Shown here piece after piece: positions 35,916 to 44,372 of a stretch of 64,000 nt of DNA; the stretch's first letter is position 1, and every line of letters begins with the position of its first letter. The stretch is from NCBI GenBank assembly GCA_964423745.1, contig CAYRGG010000018.1, forward strand, positions 9,116 to 73,115. The letters run 5' to 3'. Below the pieces are notes generated by a model, which saw only the letters and a list, made by a program, of their open reading frames with translations, did no database searches and had not been told where the DNA came from. Source of the DNA: CAYRGG01 sp964423745 (lineage in GTDB: Bacteria > Pseudomonadota > Gammaproteobacteria > Competibacterales > Competibacteraceae). The position numbers were made by a program, and so were the translations under genes.

Positions 35916-38279
35916 TTATTCCTTGGTCTTAAGCACGGCCACCATATCGAGATGGGCCAGATTGCGCCAGATCAGTGTGCCGGAAATAACGGATGATACG
36001 ATGACCACCATCGCAGCAAAGGCATAAACATTCATGCCCAGTATCAGGGGAACGCGATACAGATCACTATCAAACTGAAACGCCATATAAGCGCACAGAC
36101 CATAGCCAATAAATAGACCCAGCGGGATAGCCAATAAGGTGAGCAGAGCCAGTTCACCCAGCAGAATATAGGCCACTTCCCCACGCTCAAAGCCCAGCAC
36201 CCGCAGACTGGCCAGTTCACGGTTGCGCTCGGACAGGGCAATACGCATACTATTATAGACCACGCCAAAGGCGATGCTGCCGCCGAGCAGGGTAGTGATA
36301 AAGGTAAAAAACAAGATGGTTTTCGCCACGGTATCGTAGAAGGACCGAATGGCCGATCGTTGCTCCACCACGCCGGCGATGCGCGGCATGTCCTTGAGCT
36401 CGGCATAGACCTCATGCTGGTAACGTTCATCCACGCACAACAGGGCGCCGGAGATGGCGTTGCCTTCCTTCAATAAGCGGTTTAGGGTCTCCCGTTGCAG
36501 GTAGGCATTGACCCCCAGGTACTCTTTGGCGGTGCCGACTACCGGCACTTGCACCGTAGGGCGATGGCCTTCCAGGATTTCGATGCTGAGCCTATCGCCC
36601 ACTTGGATATGCAGCAACTCGGCCAGGTAATCGGTGAGGACAACACCCTCCTGGGGCAGCTCGATGACTTGCAGCTCAGTATCAAGTAGCCGCAGCAACG
36701 CACCGTCGGGCTGAATACCCTGCACCGACGTGCGATAAGAGCGATGCTCAAACTGCAACTTGGCCGGTGCGATGCGAAGACCTTCGACGTGTTCCACGCC
36801 CTGTAAGCTGCGCAGGGAATATAATGAACGGGTTGACGTGGGATCGGTATAGGTGGCCATGAGATCTTGACGCTGACTCATCCCATAATGGACCTGGATC
36901 ATATGGTCGATGGCGCCTTCCTGAAAGCCGCTAACCGTCATCACACTGCACGCCATGGCAATACCCAGGGTGGTTAACAGCGACTTCAGCGGTCGGCGTT
37001 CCATATGGCGCAGAATCATCCGGGTGGATTGAGAAAACCAGCGCTGCAGACCCAGGCGCTCCACCAGGGTGGCATGATAAATGGCCGGTGGCTCTGGACG
37101 CATAGCTTGGGCCGGGGGTAGTTTGGCGGCATTGCGCAGGGCATACAGCGTGCCCAGGATAGCTACCAGGGCGCTGAGCCCAGCCGCGGCGATTATCACC
37201 TGGGGTTTCAGGACATAGATCATAAAGGGCAGGCTGTAGAACTCCCTATAAAGGTTGCTCATACCCGTACCCATTCGGATGCCCGCGACGATACCGCCGA
37301 GGACGCCGAGTCCCACAATCATCAACACCAGCTTGCTATAATGCAGCCCAATAGCGAAATTGCTATAACCAAACGCCTTGAGGACTGCAATCTGCTCCCG
37401 CTCCAGACTGATTAACCGACTGATTACCACGTTGAGCAAGAATGCCGCGACGCCGAAAAAAATAACCGGAAACAAGGTGGCCATGGTCTGTTGTTGCTTA
37501 AGTTCTTCCGTTAAAAAGCGGTTGGAGAATTGATCTTTGCGCCCATAGGCGCCTTTGCCACCGTAGGGTTTTAAAAGTGCATCCAGACGATCGATGGCAT
37601 CCTGTTCATTGCCGCCTTGGCTCAGGGTGAGACTGACATCGTTAAACGCGCCGTCCATGTCGTAGGCGGTGACCAGGGGTTTGCGGGCCATCCACAACAC
37701 GCCGTAATGTAGGTAATCGGGAAACATAGCGCCGGGGGCAATCTGATAAATGTATTCCGGTGACAGGGCGAAACCCACCACGGTGAGGGTTTTGCGCCGA
37801 CCGTTGATGGTGGCGCGTAACGTGTCACCGGTCTGGAAGCCATGGGCGCGGCCAAATTCTTCGCTGAGCAATACCTCATTATCCCGGCCCGGTTCAAGCA
37901 GCCGGCCCTTGCGCAGATAGATTTGGTTCAACAGGCCAGTGCTGTTATCGGGCAAGGAAATCAGATGGGCGCTGACAGGATCGGCGAAACCGTCAATGTC
38001 TAAATTGACATAAGCCACCACCCGGGTTTCCACCTTATCGACACCGGGAATGGCTGCAATTCCCTGGGCTAGCGCCAGGGGCGCTCGTTTGAGGGAGGCA
38101 AACACCTGGGCAAAGTGATGATCCCGGTAATAACGTGCGCGGGTTTCAAATAAAGAGTCGAGGGTGCTCAGCGACATGATGAAAATACCCACGCCACCGA
38201 CAATGACCATGGCAATGGCCAACGCCTGCATACGCATAGCCCACAGTTCACGCCAAACCTTTTTGTCCAAGGCTTGCAT
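35916..38279 (-). CDS. MacB/FtsX-type ABC permease
   Basis: 787 residues. A first helix near 20-40, a large periplasmic domain, three helices at about 265-395, then a second similar set (periplasmic domain at about 450-640, helices at about 660-780). This duplicated FtsX layout is typical of export permeases related to LolC/E and MacB. NGRRKTLTVVGFALSPEYIYQI and the GVVYNSMRIALSERNRELASLRVLGFERGEVAYILLGE segment are diagnostic. It works with the ATPase encoded immediately upstream. Confidence 0.87.
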   Translation of the reverse strand: MQALDKKVWRELWAMRMQALAIAMVIVGGVGIFIMSLSTLDSLFETRARYYRDHHFAQVFASLKRAPLALAQGIAAIPGVDKVETRVVAYVNLDIDGFADPVSAHLISLPDNSTGLLNQIYLRKGRLLEPGRDNEVLLSEEFGRAHGFQTGDTLRATINGRRKTLTVVGFALSPEYIYQIAPGAMFPDYLHYGVLWMARKPLVTAYDMDGAFNDVSLTLSQGGNEQDAIDRLDALLKPYGGKGAYGRKDQFSNRFLTEELKQQQTMATLFPVIFFGVAAFLLNVVISRLISLEREQIAVLKAFGYSNFAIGLHYSKLVLMIVGLGVLGGIVAGIRMGTGMSNLYREFYSLPFMIYVLKPQVIIAAAGLSALVAILGTLYALRNAAKLPPAQAMRPEPPAIYHATLVERLGLQRWFSQSTRMILRHMERRPLKSLLTTLGIAMACSVMTVSGFQEGAIDHMIQVHYGMSQRQDLMATYTDPTSTRSLYSLRSLQGVEHVEGLRIAPAKLQFEHRSYRTSVQGIQPDGALLRLLDTELQVIELPQEGVVLTDYLAELLHIQVGDRLSIEILEGHRPTVQVPVVGTAKEYLGVNAYLQRETLNRLLKEGNAISGALLCVDERYQHEVYAELKDMPRIAGVVEQRSAIRSFYDTVAKTILFFTFITTLLGGSIAFGVVYNSMRIALSERNRELASLRVLGFERGEVAYILLGELALLTLLAIPLGLFIGYGLCAYMAFQFDSDLYRVPLILGMNVYAFAAMVVIVSSVISGTLIWRNLAHLDMVAVLKTKE

Positions 38280-38280
38280 C

Positions 38281-39120
38281 TCACCAACTCAATTCGCGGG
38301 GTGCGAGTTTGGTCTCATTGACGCGCACTTCGCTGATGCGCCCATCGGTCAGCTGAATCACCCGGTCTGCCATCTGCGCAATGCCGCCATTGTGGGTAAT
38401 GACCGCAGTGGTGGTGCCCAGCGTTTGGTTAACCCGTTGTAGGGCTTCCAGCACCACGATACCGGTTTTAGAATCTAGCGCGCCGGTGGGTTCGTCACAG
38501 AGCAACACGTCGGGGTTCTTGGCGATCGCTCGGGCGATGGCAACCCGTTGTTGTTCGCCACCGGAAAGCTGGGCGGGGAAGTGATCTATGCGTTCGCCCA
38601 GGCCCACCAACTGTAGCGCCTCATCCGGTTGCATGGGCGTCTTTGCTATTTCAGTGACCACGGCCACATTTTCCCGCGCCGTGAGACTGGGAATCAAATT
38701 ATAAAACTGAAACACGAAACCTACATGATAACGCCGGTATTGGGTCAGTTCGCTCTCGGAGGCATGGGTCAAATCACGACCGCCATAGAAAACCTGTCCT
38801 TCCGTTGGCGTATCAAGTCCCCCGAGGATATTCAGTAGGGTAGATTTGCCGCTGCCCGAGGCCCCCAGCAACACCGTGAACTCACCTTTATAAAGATCAA
38901 GATCCACACCCCGTAATGCATGCACTTCTACCTCACCCATCCGATACACCTTGGCAACGGCGTGGACATGGAATACCACCTCTTTATTCAGTGGTGTAGG
39001 GGTAGTTTGCGTGTCCCTTGAATAGGTTGGATGCACCGCAACGTCTCTCAGTAGGCCAGAATGATGAGTAAAATAATAACTCTTTTTGCTGTAGGGCTGG
39101 CTTATTACTCTAACAAGCAT
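38281..39120 (-). CDS. LolD/MacB-type ABC ATPase
   Basis: 279 residues with Walker A LLGASGSGKST, signature LSGGEQQRVAIARAIA, Walker B LLCDEPTGALD and the switch His of VITHNGG. It is closest to LolD/MacB-type ATPases that drive FtsX-like permeases. The first 50 residues, before the catalytic domain at FHVHAVAKVYRMGEVEVHALRG, are not conserved; a downstream GTG may be the true start. The annotated start overlaps the tetR stop by 11 nt. Confidence 0.88.
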   Translation of the reverse strand: MLVRVISQPYSKKSYYFTHHSGLLRDVAVHPTYSRDTQTTPTPLNKEVVFHVHAVAKVYRMGEVEVHALRGVDLDLYKGEFTVLLGASGSGKSTLLNILGGLDTPTEGQVFYGGRDLTHASESELTQYRRYHVGFVFQFYNLIPSLTARENVAVVTEIAKTPMQPDEALQLVGLGERIDHFPAQLSGGEQQRVAIARAIAKNPDVLLCDEPTGALDSKTGIVVLEALQRVNQTLGTTTAVITHNGGIAQMADRVIQLTDGRISEVRVNETKLAPRELSW

Positions 39121-39724
39121 ACGCCTTCACAAACAGCGCAACACAGCTTTTCAAATAGTCTTCCACCTGGATGGGTGCTTCTAATGCATTGTTCACGTTG
39201 AGCATAGCTTGGATCACCATATCACCTTCCAGCATCGCTAAAAATTGACAAGCCGCTTGGTGGGGGTTGTTAATGGTAAGCGTACCCATTTCGTGCTGAC
39301 GGGCTAAATAATCGGCCACTGTGTGGACAGTATGTTGTGGACCGGCCTGGTAAAACAGTTGCGCTAGGTGAGGGTGTTGTTCAGCGTTTCCAACAGCCAA
39401 TCGATAGATTTGAATAGCCCCTTCGCTGAGCAGTAAATTGATAAAACGCCGGGCAATCTCTAATAACATGTCTTCGCAGGGTTTTTTCTCGTCGATAAAC
39501 GCCGCTGACAGCATGTTAGCCTCGCAGGCTTGCGAGATGGTGGCACTAAACAATTTTTCTTTGCTTTGAAAATGGCTATAAACGGTTTGTTTAGATACGC
39601 CGGCTTGTTCGGCCACCAGGTCCATGCTGACCCCCTCGAACCCATGTTTAGTAAACAAATCTTCTGCCGCCTGTAAGATCTGTTGGCGTTTTTCTTCGCT
39701 TTTAGGCCGACCTTTTACCTTCAT
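39110..39724 (-). CDS. TetR/AcrR family transcriptional repressor
   Basis: 204 residues from the ATG at 39724, preferred because GGGGA lies 5 nt upstream. The helix-turn-helix is GFEGVSMDLVAEQAGVSKQTVYSHFQSKEKLFSATI (about 30-65); the C-terminal helical ligand domain follows. It is the first gene of the ABC export operon and divergent from an RND pump; two palindromes in the shared promoter region are its likely operators, so both pumps may respond to the same inducer. Confidence 0.9.
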   Translation of the reverse strand: MKVKGRPKSEEKRQQILQAAEDLFTKHGFEGVSMDLVAEQAGVSKQTVYSHFQSKEKLFSATISQACEANMLSAAFIDEKKPCEDMLLEIARRFINLLLSEGAIQIYRLAVGNAEQHPHLAQLFYQAGPQHTVHTVADYLARQHEMGTLTINNPHQAACQFLAMLEGDMVIQAMLNVNNALEAPIQVEDYLKSCVALFVKAYAC

Positions 39725-39740
39725 CGCGTTCCCCTTCATC

Positions 39741-39760
39741 ATTCCCGCGAAGGCGGGAAT
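39741..39760. repeat. dRS3-like ATTCCC...GGGAAT palindrome
   Basis: ATTCCCGC-GAAG-GCGGGAAT forms a perfect 8-bp hairpin, followed by CCAGTCAT. It matches the widespread ATTCCC-N8-GGGAAT (dRS3-like) repeat known from Neisseria and other Proteobacteria. It lies immediately upstream of tetR and provides an extra upstream Met codon in frame. Confidence 0.6.
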
Positions 39761-39787
39761 CCAGTCATTTACTTTCGCATTATTTAA

Positions 39788-39804
39788 TACTAGACAGTCT
39801 AGTA
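39788..39804. promoter_or_regulatory. Palindromic operator 1 (TetR-type)
   Basis: TACTAGAC-A-GTCTAGTA is a perfect 17-bp palindrome centred at 39796. It overlaps the -35 element of the RND promoter, so a bound repressor would block RNA polymerase. Confidence 0.75.
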
Positions 39805-39818
39805 TATTTATATAGAAT
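39791..39818 (+). promoter_or_regulatory. Candidate sigma-70 promoter for the RND pump
   Basis: TAGACA (39791-39796) and TAGAAT (39813-39818) each differ from the sigma-70 consensus by one base and are separated by 16 bp. The -35 hexamer is inside operator 1 and operator 2 lies just downstream of the expected start site, a layout fit for repression. Confidence 0.5.
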
Positions 39819-39828
39819 ACTTTAGCAT

Positions 39829-39843
39829 ACTAGACTATCTAGT
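39829..39843. promoter_or_regulatory. Palindromic operator 2 (TetR-type)
   Basis: ACTAGA-CTA-TCTAGT is a second palindrome with the same ACTAGA/TCTAGT half-sites as operator 1. Its centre is 40 bp from that of operator 1, near four helical turns, which would let two dimers bind the same face. Confidence 0.7.
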
Positions 39844-39870
39844 TTGAAAAATCTCAAAAGGTCTACCATC

Positions 39871-41022
39871 ATGGTTAGCGATTTGAAGACTCCGAAGACT
39901 TCTCGGAAAGACGTTTTTTTCCCCTGGTTGCAAACTCAGATGGTTGTAGGGTTGGTTCTTCTGTTGGTGGCCTGCTCGCCGGAACCGGCATCACAACCCA
40001 CTTATCATCATCGCGTCGATCCATTGACGGTAAATCGCCAAGATAATTATCAGGTGACACGGTCTTTTACCGGTATTGTCGCAGCGCGTCAGCAAGCCGA
40101 GCTGGGCTTTGAATTAGCCGGTAAACTCACCCGTATTCCCGCGGATGAAGGTGATCAGGTTAACAAAGATCAAGTTCTAGCCGCATTGGATACCGCTTTA
40201 TTAGCCCGCGAACGGGATGAGTTAAAGGCGCAGCTGCAGGAGACCGAAGCACAACTTACTTTGGTTCAACAGAATCTTAAGCGTATCGATTCCCTGAGTG
40301 AAAAGGGTTATGCGTCGGCTCAGGAGCAGGATGAGCTGACCAGCGAACGCCAGGTCCTTGAGGCTACTTTAGAGCGGCTTTCCGCAGCTTTGGCGGCCAA
40401 TCAAACACGTTTTGATAAATCGCTTTTACGGGCCCCTTTTAATGCGATAGTCAGTCGCCGTTATGTGGATGTGGGCACCGTGGTTGACGCCGGTACAGCG
40501 GTGTTGCGGTTATTAGAAGATGCTCCCATGGAAGCGCGCATCGGTTTACCGATCAGATTGCTTGGGCAGGTGGCTGTGGGTGAGGAGGTTGAACTGCAAA
40601 CAGCTAACTCAAAGGTATCAGGCACTGTTTTGACTGTTAGCCCCGACGTGGACAGTAACACCCGTACGGTGCCCATTCGGGTTCGATTACCTGCCGATGC
40701 GCCGCTGGTGGATGGCCAGTTGATTGATCTGCGCCTGCCTGAGACGGTCAAAAAATCGGGTTTTTGGGTTCCCATGACAGCGTTAACCGATGGTTTGCGT
40801 GGCCTTTGGAATGTCTATGTGTTGGTACCCGATGATCCCGATGATGAGACCGAGCGCTACCGCCTGGAAGCCCGGGATGTGCAGATTGTGCATGCGGATC
40901 TAGAGCGGGTTTTTGTCTCTGGTGCACTGGCCGATGACGAACGTATTGCCAAGGCAGGTCTGCAGCGTTTGGTGCCAGGTCAGGTGGTGGTCTTGCAATC
41001 CTCTTCCCTAGCGGAGCAATAA
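39871..41022 (+). CDS. RND efflux periplasmic adaptor lipoprotein
   Basis: 383 residues from the ATG at 39871. AAAAGG lies upstream, and an earlier TTG would start inside the leader next to operator 2. A lipobox LLLVAC ends the hydrophobic signal at about residue 31, so it is probably lipid-anchored. The lipoyl/hairpin segment FELAGKLTRIPADEGDQVNKDQVLAALD and the coiled coil around 100-170 are typical of MexA/AcrA-family adaptors. The RND permease begins 4 nt after the stop. No outer-membrane channel gene is nearby. Confidence 0.87.
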   Translation: MVSDLKTPKTSRKDVFFPWLQTQMVVGLVLLLVACSPEPASQPTYHHRVDPLTVNRQDNYQVTRSFTGIVAARQQAELGFELAGKLTRIPADEGDQVNKDQVLAALDTALLARERDELKAQLQETEAQLTLVQQNLKRIDSLSEKGYASAQEQDELTSERQVLEATLERLSAALAANQTRFDKSLLRAPFNAIVSRRYVDVGTVVDAGTAVLRLLEDAPMEARIGLPIRLLGQVAVGEEVELQTANSKVSGTVLTVSPDVDSNTRTVPIRVRLPADAPLVDGQLIDLRLPETVKKSGFWVPMTALTDGLRGLWNVYVLVPDDPDDETERYRLEARDVQIVHADLERVFVSGALADDERIAKAGLQRLVPGQVVVLQSSSLAEQ

Positions 41023-41026
41023 CATT

Positions 41027-44000
41027 ATGCTGCGTGCCTTTGTCTACAACGGCCGATTACAAGCCCTCACCATCGCCCTTATCGTGGTCAGCGGACTGTC
41101 CGCTTTGGCGATTTTGCCACGCACCGAAGATCCCCAGGTGCTGAACCGGGTCGCGGTGATCCTGACCCCCTTTCCCGGCGCCACCGCAGAGCGGGTGGAA
41201 GCGTTGGTGTCTGAACCCATCGAAGACGAACTGCGCCAGCTTCCTGAAATCGATACCATCGAATCCTCATCGCAACCCGATTTATCGGTCATCACTATCC
41301 TGCTCAAGGACCGTATTACCGACACGGAGACGGTTTGGTCCCGGGCTCGGGATCGGCTAGCGGATGTGCAACCCCTTCTCCCGGATGGCGCGTTACCGTC
41401 GCGTTTTGATGATGATCGAGGCTATGCCTTTACTCGCTTGCTCGCACTGCGCTGGACGGCGGCAGGCGACCCTAGCAAACCGCCTGTTGTAGATGAGCAG
41501 GCGTTAGCCATTCTGAAGCGCTACGCAGAAGAGCTGCAAACCCGCTTGCGGGGCGTTGCGGGGACGGATCTGGTGCAACTCTATGGGGAACCGGAAGAGG
41601 AAATGCGCGTTGTCATCGATCTGCAACAAGCGGCGGCGTTAAATTTGTCACCAAACGACATAGCCACTGCCATCGGCGCTGCGGACGCCAAAGTTGCCGC
41701 GGGGACTCTACGAAATCTACATAATGAACTATTGATTGAAGTGGCTGGCGAGTTAGATTCCGTGGAACGTATTCGGCGCATTCCTCTACCTGTTAATAGA
41801 GACGACAGCACCGGTCAGTTTATCCGGGTTGGCGATATTGCTGAGGTGACGCGGGCCATTGCAACACCCCCTGAAGAAATAGCGTTGATCCAGGGTGAAC
41901 CGGCCCTGGTGGTGGCAGCGCGGATGTTACCGAATATGCGCATCGATACCTGGAGCGAACGGGTGGGTGAAACCTTGCAAACCTTTGAGGAGATCTTACC
42001 AGGGAATGTGACGCTTGAGACCATTTTCGATCAGCGCCACTACACCGATACCCGACTGGGTGAGTTAGTCACCAATATATTGATCGGTTTTATGCTGATA
42101 CTGGCTGTATTGTTGGTGACGCTGGGTTTAAAGGCAGCCTTCATTGTGGCGTTGGCATTGCCCCTGACGGTGGCATTTACCTTGGTGTGTATGCAGTATT
42201 ATGGATTGCCCGTCCATCAAATGTCGGTCACGGGTTTAGTGGTGGCGCTGGGTATCATGGTAGATAACGCCATCGTGGTTACCGATGCTATCCAACGTAA
42301 GCGCCAAGGGGGTTACGACGCCCTTACAGCGGTGATGGAATCGGTGCGGCATTTGTGGTTACCTTTGCTGGGCTCAACTTTAACCACCATTCTGGCTTTT
42401 TCGCCCATAGCCCTCATGCCGGGTCCTGGGGGTGAATTTGTGGGGGGCATTGGTCTGAGCGTGATTTTTGCGTTAATCGGCTCGTATGTGATTTCCCATA
42501 CCCTGATTGCCGGTTTGGCAGGCCGTTTTCTAGCGCCACAGCAGGCTAAAAAAACCGTTTGGTATCGAGATGGCATCCGACTCAACGGCTTAACCCGGTA
42601 TTTTAGAAAAACACTGCAATGGGCGCTGCAACACCCATTATTGACAGCGGGATTAGTGTTATTGGTCCCACTGGCCGGCTTTATGGCCAGTAGTCAACTG
42701 ACCGAGCAATTTTTTCCGCCGTCGGATCGGGATATGTTTAACCTGGAACTGCTTTTACCCCCGCAGACCAGTATTCAAGGAACCCGCGCCCAAGTGGCGG
42801 TGATTTCAAAAATATTAGAAGAATACGACGGTATCGAAAGCGTCCATTGGTTTATCGGCAACAATGCCCCGCCTTTTTATTACAACATGCGGCAAAATCA
42901 AGATGGTTTGCCTTACTTTGCCCAGGCCATGGTAACGGCGGCTGATTTTCGCGTCGCCAATCGTCTTATTCCAGAATTGCAACAACGGCTCGATGATCGG
43001 TTTCCCGAGGCGCAGAGTTTGGTGCGCAAATTAGAGCAAGGTCCACCCTTTAACGCGCCGGTGGAAGTACGTCTCTATGGCCCCAATTTGGATATGCTGC
43101 GACGTTTAGGGGACGAGGTGCGCCAAGTCATGTTGGCGACCCGAGACGTGGTGCATACCCGCGCCACCTTGGCCTCGGGAAAGCCCAAGGTGTGGTTAAA
43201 GACCCGCGATGAAGTGACTCAATTAGCAGGGCTACCCCTTACTCAAGTGGCGCAACAGTTACAAAATGCGCTGGATGGTGCTGTCAATGGTTCCGTGTTG
43301 GAGGGCACTGAAGAACTGCCGGTGCGCGTCCGTATCGATGGCTTGCACCGCCAGCAGCTCAGCGATCTATCCGCGCTCTCCATCGCTTCGCCCCTCACTA
43401 ATGACGCAGAGCGCTTCGCAGGAGTACCTATCAGCGCTTTAGGGGATTTGCAAATTAGCCCCACCCGGGGCGCTATTCCCCGCCGCGATGGACAGCGGGT
43501 CAATGTCATCGAGGGGTATATCCGTGCCGACGTATTGCCCCAAACTGTAATGGATCGTTTTTCAGAAAACTTGAGCGCGGCGGATTTTGTCTTACCCGCG
43601 GGGTATCGCCTGCAATACGGCGGGGAAGCGGCGGAGCGGGACGACGCCGTGGGCAATTTGCTGGCCAATATGGGGGTTATCGCCACCCTATTGGTGTTGG
43701 TGGTGGTGTTGTCGTTTAATTCCTTTCGTTTGAGCGGGATTATCTTCGCCGTGGCGGCCCAGGCGGCGGGTTTAGGCATGTTGGTCATTTATCTATTTGG
43801 TTATCCCTTTGGCTTTACAGTGATCGTGGGTCTGTTGGGTTTGATAGGACTGGCCATTAACGCGGCTATCGTTATTCTTGCTGAGTTAAAAAGCGATAGG
43901 TGCGCGGTGACTGGGGATCAAGCGGCGATTGCCGAAGGGGTGATGAGCTGTACCCGTCATATTACTTCTACCACCATCACTACCGTGGGGGGGTTTTTGC

Positions 44001-44257
44001 CCCTTATTCTAGAAGGTGGTGGTTTTTGGCCACCGTTTGCCATCGCCATTGCCGGGGGTACTGTGCTGACCACGCTATTGTCTTTTTATTTTGTGCCGAC
44101 TGTCTTTTTATTGATGGCTCGTCGGCGGTCTTTTGAGGTTCGGGAGAGTTCCCATGACAAGGTTTTGCAAACTAATTCCGGTGAAACGGCTATAAGTTCT
44201 GGTGGTCACGGGACTAAGTCACTCGTTCCGGGGGACGCCGTGAATACTTCCGTGTAG
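41027..44257 (+). CDS. RND efflux transporter permease (AcrB family)
   Basis: 1076 residues with the twelve-helix RND layout and two large periplasmic loops. Recognisable segments are ATAERVEALVSEPIEDELRQLPEI, the helix-4 stretch VVALGIMVDNAIVVTDAIQRKR carrying the two conserved Asp residues, and the C-terminal GLLGLIGLAINAAIVILAEL. It pumps substrates out by proton exchange with the adaptor encoded upstream. Unusually, its last 16 residues (from H1061) and its stop codon lie inside a dispersed repeat element, so the native C-terminal tail was probably replaced. Confidence 0.92.
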   Translation: MLRAFVYNGRLQALTIALIVVSGLSALAILPRTEDPQVLNRVAVILTPFPGATAERVEALVSEPIEDELRQLPEIDTIESSSQPDLSVITILLKDRITDTETVWSRARDRLADVQPLLPDGALPSRFDDDRGYAFTRLLALRWTAAGDPSKPPVVDEQALAILKRYAEELQTRLRGVAGTDLVQLYGEPEEEMRVVIDLQQAAALNLSPNDIATAIGAADAKVAAGTLRNLHNELLIEVAGELDSVERIRRIPLPVNRDDSTGQFIRVGDIAEVTRAIATPPEEIALIQGEPALVVAARMLPNMRIDTWSERVGETLQTFEEILPGNVTLETIFDQRHYTDTRLGELVTNILIGFMLILAVLLVTLGLKAAFIVALALPLTVAFTLVCMQYYGLPVHQMSVTGLVVALGIMVDNAIVVTDAIQRKRQGGYDALTAVMESVRHLWLPLLGSTLTTILAFSPIALMPGPGGEFVGGIGLSVIFALIGSYVISHTLIAGLAGRFLAPQQAKKTVWYRDGIRLNGLTRYFRKTLQWALQHPLLTAGLVLLVPLAGFMASSQLTEQFFPPSDRDMFNLELLLPPQTSIQGTRAQVAVISKILEEYDGIESVHWFIGNNAPPFYYNMRQNQDGLPYFAQAMVTAADFRVANRLIPELQQRLDDRFPEAQSLVRKLEQGPPFNAPVEVRLYGPNLDMLRRLGDEVRQVMLATRDVVHTRATLASGKPKVWLKTRDEVTQLAGLPLTQVAQQLQNALDGAVNGSVLEGTEELPVRVRIDGLHRQQLSDLSALSIASPLTNDAERFAGVPISALGDLQISPTRGAIPRRDGQRVNVIEGYIRADVLPQTVMDRFSENLSAADFVLPAGYRLQYGGEAAERDDAVGNLLANMGVIATLLVLVVVLSFNSFRLSGIIFAVAAQAAGLGMLVIYLFGYPFGFTVIVGLLGLIGLAINAAIVILAELKSDRCAVTGDQAAIAEGVMSCTRHITSTTITTVGGFLPLILEGGGFWPPFAIAIAGGTVLTTLLSFYFVPTVFLLMARRRSFEVRESSHDKVLQTNSGETAISSGGHGTKSLVPGDAVNTSV

Positions 44258-44314
44258 GCTTGATGGCGACCTTCCGGGTCGCCAACACCCCCTTCACGAG
44301 CGACCCAGCCCCGT
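44208..44314 (-). repeat. Dispersed inverted-repeat element, copy 2 (overlaps RND permease 3' end)
   Basis: A 107-bp element read on the minus strand. Outer arms on the plus strand are ACGGGACTAAGTCACTCGT and ACGAGCGACCCAGCCCCGT, complementary with a few mismatches. The internal hairpin GGCGACC-TTCCG-GGTCGCC is at 44265-44283 and the core GTATTCACGGCGT reads on the minus strand. The first 50 bp are coding for the permease tail, and TAG at 44255-44257 is supplied by the element. Confidence 0.78.
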
Positions 44315-44372
44315 TTTTCGCTCTGTTCTCGAATTGACTGAATTATCTATAACAAATCTTAAAAATCAACGA

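Noticed and set aside
43243..43788. 181-residue minus-strand frame inside the RND permease
   Set aside because: The opposite strand encodes conserved RND sequence; codon pattern indicates a shadow.
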